A stretch of 64,000 nucleotides of DNA from Pusillimonas noertemannii. Lineage in GTDB: Bacteria > Pseudomonadota > Gammaproteobacteria > Burkholderiales > Burkholderiaceae_B. A program made the translations under genes and the position numbers. The DNA is taken from the NCBI RefSeq assembly GCF_003096595.1, contig NZ_QEKO01000002.1, positions 497,064 to 561,063 of the forward strand, given 5' to 3'. The notes under the pieces are model-generated. The model saw nothing but the letters and a program-made list of their open reading frames with translations. It was not told where the DNA came from and ran no database searches. This document shows, piece by piece, positions 61,886 through 64,000 of this stretch. Position 1 is the stretch's first letter; every line of letters starts with the position of its first letter.

Positions 61886-62524
61886 ATGAAAGAACGCCTG
61901 CCGGCCCTTATCGCCATCGCCCTGTTGTTCGTTCTGGTTGCCGGCACGTGGTGGGCGGCCGACTATACCCAGCGCGCGGTACACATCGAACCGCCCCGCC
62001 GCATCACGCACGAACCCGACGCCTGGTCCAGCAACTTCGTCATGGTGCGCGCCGACGCCAACGGCATGGCCATCAACCGCATGGAAGGCGACTACCTGCG
62101 GCATTTTCCCGACGACGACTCCTATGAGGTCACCCAGGCCAGGGCCATAGGCCAGCGCGCCGACTCGCCCATTACCGTCGCCACGTCGAACATGGCCATC
62201 ATGGACCGGGACGGCACGCGGATCACCATGCGCGGCAACGCTCACCTGCACCGCCAGCCCTATGACGACCGCCCCGCACTGGACGTCAAGAGCGAAGAGC
62301 TGATCCTGCTGCCCGACGAAGACGTGGCCTACACCAACTTGCGCGCCGTGGTCGTCAATGGCAAATCCACCATGGTCGGCACCGGCATGCGGTACGATAA
62401 CGCGAACCGCATCCTTAAGGTTTTCTCGTCCACCGACGTCCGGATATCAGCCGAAGACTCCCAGGCCGCCCGTTCAAAAAACCAAGGCTCCCAAGACAAC
62501 AACCATGAATCCACGACACCCTGA
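61886..62524 (+). CDS. lptC: LPS export ABC transporter periplasmic protein LptC
   Basis: A 212-residue protein with one N-terminal anchor (LPALIAIALLFVLVAGTWWA) and a periplasmic beta-jellyroll (ITHEPDAWSSNFVMVRADAN, GMAINRMEGDYLRHFPDDDS, NTLHL-like repeats). LptC receives LPS from LptB2FG and passes it to LptA. Its last 20 bp overlap lptA in another frame. Confidence 0.92.
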   Translation: MKERLPALIAIALLFVLVAGTWWAADYTQRAVHIEPPRRITHEPDAWSSNFVMVRADANGMAINRMEGDYLRHFPDDDSYEVTQARAIGQRADSPITVATSNMAIMDRDGTRITMRGNAHLHRQPYDDRPALDVKSEELILLPDEDVAYTNLRAVVVNGKSTMVGTGMRYDNANRILKVFSSTDVRISAEDSQAARSKNQGSQDNNHESTTP

Positions 62525-63167
62525 CCTGACCCTCTGGCTGTCCGCCGCCCTACTTGCCCTGTCGTCCATGGGCGCGGCGGCCCAGCAGCCGGCGGCCACC
62601 GAGCCTGCCGCCTCCCAAGAGCAGCCCGCCAGCGCCGCGCCGGCACAGCCGGCGGCCGGCCAGCAGGAAGAACCCGACACGCTGATTCTCTCCGACACCC
62701 TCAATTACAACGACGCCACCAAAGAAAGCACCTTTACGGGCAATGTCATCATGACCCGGGGGCTTCTTACCCTGCACGCCGACACCCTGGTCATGAGCGA
62801 AGACGCCCAGGGCTTCCAGCACGGCGTGGCCACGGTGGCCGACTCCGGCGGCCGGGTCCGGGTCCGCCAGGAAACCCCCGAAAAATTCGAGGTCATCAAG
62901 GCCGAGGGGCTGCGCGGCGTGTACAACGGCAAGACCGACGAAATCGAGATGATCGGCCAGGCCGTCGTCACCAAGTACGTTTGCGGCAAGCCGCTGGACA
63001 CCATCCGGGGCGAACGCGTCAAGTACAACCAGACCACCAACGTCTACCAGGCCTTTGGCGGGCCCCAGTCGTCGGCCCAGGGCGGACGGGTGCGTTCGCT
63101 CGCCACCCCCAGCGCCAAGGCGGATGCGGCGGCGGAAGCCTGCCGGAAAAAATCCGCCAACGGCTGA
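62505..63167 (+). CDS. lptA: LPS transport periplasmic protein LptA
   Basis: A 220-residue periplasmic protein. Signal peptide LWLSAALLALSSMGAAAQ, then an Ala/Pro/Gln-rich linker to about residue 55, then the OstA-like beta-jellyroll (LSDTLNYNDATKESTFTGNV, NGKTDEIEMIGQAVV). LptA forms the bridge from LptC to LptD. The ATG at 62505 lies inside the end of lptC; the frame upstream is a shadow. Confidence 0.93.
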   Translation: MNPRHPDLTLWLSAALLALSSMGAAAQQPAATEPAASQEQPASAAPAQPAAGQQEEPDTLILSDTLNYNDATKESTFTGNVIMTRGLLTLHADTLVMSEDAQGFQHGVATVADSGGRVRVRQETPEKFEVIKAEGLRGVYNGKTDEIEMIGQAVVTKYVCGKPLDTIRGERVKYNQTTNVYQAFGGPQSSAQGGRVRSLATPSAKADAAAEACRKKSANG

Positions 63168-63218
63168 CACCCGCGCCCGACCCGGCCCCCGACACCTGTT
63201 ATCACCGCAAGCCCATTT

Positions 63219-64000
63219 ATGTTTTCTTCCGCATCGACGCGCTCCAGCTCGACCCGCCCGCCCAGCGACCAGCCGGGCAGCCTCAAGGCCACCGGCCTGC
63301 GCAAGACCTACGGCAAGCGCACGGTCGTGCACGACGTGTCCTTGTCGGTGGACAGCGGCGAGGTGGTCGGCCTGCTCGGCCCCAACGGGGCCGGAAAAAC
63401 CACCAGTTTCTACATGATCGTGGGCATCGTCCCGACCGATTCGGGGCGCATCGAGATCGATGACGTCGAGATCACCGCCATGCCCATGCACAAGCGGGCA
63501 CGCCTGGGGCTTTCGTACCTGCCGCAAGACGCCTCGGTGTTCCGCCGCCTGACCGTCGAAGAGAACATCCGCGCCGTGCTCGAACTGCAGCAAGACCCTG
63601 AGGGCCGCTCGCTTTCGTCGGCCCGCATAGGCGAAAGCCTGGAAACCCTGCTCGACGAGCTGCAGATAGGGCATATCCGCCGCAATACCGCCATTTCGCT
63701 GTCGGGCGGCGAACGCCGCCGGGTTGAAATCGCGCGCGCACTGGCCACCAACCCCCGTTTCATCCTGCTGGACGAGCCCTTTGCGGGCGTGGACCCCATT
63801 GCCGTGATTGAAATTCAGCGCATCGTGCACTTTTTAAAGGGCCGCAACATCGGCGTGCTTATCACCGACCACAACGTACGCGAAACCCTGGGCATCTGCG
63901 ACCGGGCCTACATCATCAGCGAAGGCAAGGTGCTGACCAACGGCCACCCCAACGAAATCATCGCCAACGAAGCCGTGCGCAAGGTTTATCTGGGCAAGAA
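63219..64000 (+). CDS. lptB: LPS export ABC transporter ATP-binding protein LptB, cut by window end
   Basis: At least 260 residues, still open at base 64000. Walker A is GPNGAGKTT, the signature [15 protein letters not shown], Walker [12 protein letters not shown], and the switch histidine ITDHNVRE is typical of LptB. An N-terminal Ser/Thr/Arg-rich stretch of about 20 residues precedes the ABC domain. It energises LPS extraction from the inner membrane. The near-terminal VRKVYLGK shows that almost all of the gene is present. rpoN usually follows in related genomes. Confidence 0.95.
   Translation, partial: MFSSASTRSSSTRPPSDQPGSLKATGLRKTYGKRTVVHDVSLSVDSGEVVGLLGPNGAGKTTSFYMIVGIVPTDSGRIEIDDVEITAMPMHKRARLGLSYLPQDASVFRRLTVEENIRAVLELQQDPEGRSLSSARIGESLETLLDELQIGHIRRNTAISLSGGERRRVEIARALATNPRFILLDEPFAGVDPIAVIEIQRIVHFLKGRNIGVLITDHNVRETLGICDRAYIISEGKVLTNGHPNEIIANEAVRKVYLGK

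Overview
The window reads as chromosomal DNA of a high-GC betaproteobacterium, most likely Burkholderiales, family Alcaligenaceae (Bordetella, Achromobacter or Pusillimonas relatives). This rests on gene-order signatures and not on a database search: ubiE / Tim44-like / ubiJ / ubiB, panC / scpA / DUF3460, kdsD / kdsC / lptC / lptA / lptB, coaE / zapD, phoB / phoR, and a fused DUF3683-type FAD and iron-sulfur oxidoreductase. About 53 protein genes and one tRNA gene are supported. There is no rRNA operon, CRISPR array or transposase gene.

Bases 1-13,900 are the accessory part. After the 3' end of an NAD-dependent epimerase gene and an ohr-type peroxidase gene comes an eleven-gene minus-strand operon (about 11,346 down to 1,126). 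It encodes an isochorismatase-fold amidase, two paralogous PuuE/NodB-type cyclic-amide hydrolases, a LeuC/LeuD-like hydro-lyase, a complete branched-chain-amino-acid-type ABC importer, and a PEP-mutase/isocitrate-lyase-family C-C lyase. A formamidase gene is divergent, sharing a promoter region with an 18-bp palindrome. There is no LeuA or LeuB and no regulator gene. The set looks like uptake and stepwise breakdown of a cyclic imide or amide through a half-amide, an (alkyl)maleate-type diacid and an (alkyl)malate to pyruvate plus a short acid. The pathway is inference. Next to it lie a RES-Xre toxin-antitoxin pair and a tRNA-Pro(CGG) gene, a layout typical of an island edge.

Bases 14,000-31,300 are mostly core: ispB, a DUF815 ATPase gene overlapping a Nudix-ThiE fusion gene, an MdtABC/MuxABC-type RND pump with its outer-membrane lipoprotein, zapD, coaE, an NlpE-like lipoprotein, an orphan LuxR-type HTH protein, panC, scpA and DUF3460.

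Bases 31,300-44,760 hold a DHA2 drug exporter, an MmyB-type regulator, and a B12 module. In the module metH is on the minus strand and a cobalamin riboswitch drives btuB and a btuF-like gene on the plus strand. thiG (with no thiS), thiD, a PIMT-family methyltransferase and a TolC-type protein follow. Bases 44,793-44,998 form a large inverted repeat.

Bases 45,000-64,000 are core envelope, quinone and phosphate genes: rfaE2 with a ferritin-like desaturase, ubiB, ubiJ, a Tim44-like protein, ubiE, phoB (with an upstream Pho-box-like site), phoR, the 1,315-residue oxidoreductase, a YqaA-type membrane protein, ilvA, apt, then kdsD-kdsC-lptC-lptA-lptB, which runs off the right edge.

A short repeat ending in TAGTGTCCTGTTTGG occurs near 600, 6,700 and 40,840. 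In the first two places it supplies the stop codon of the neighbouring gene.
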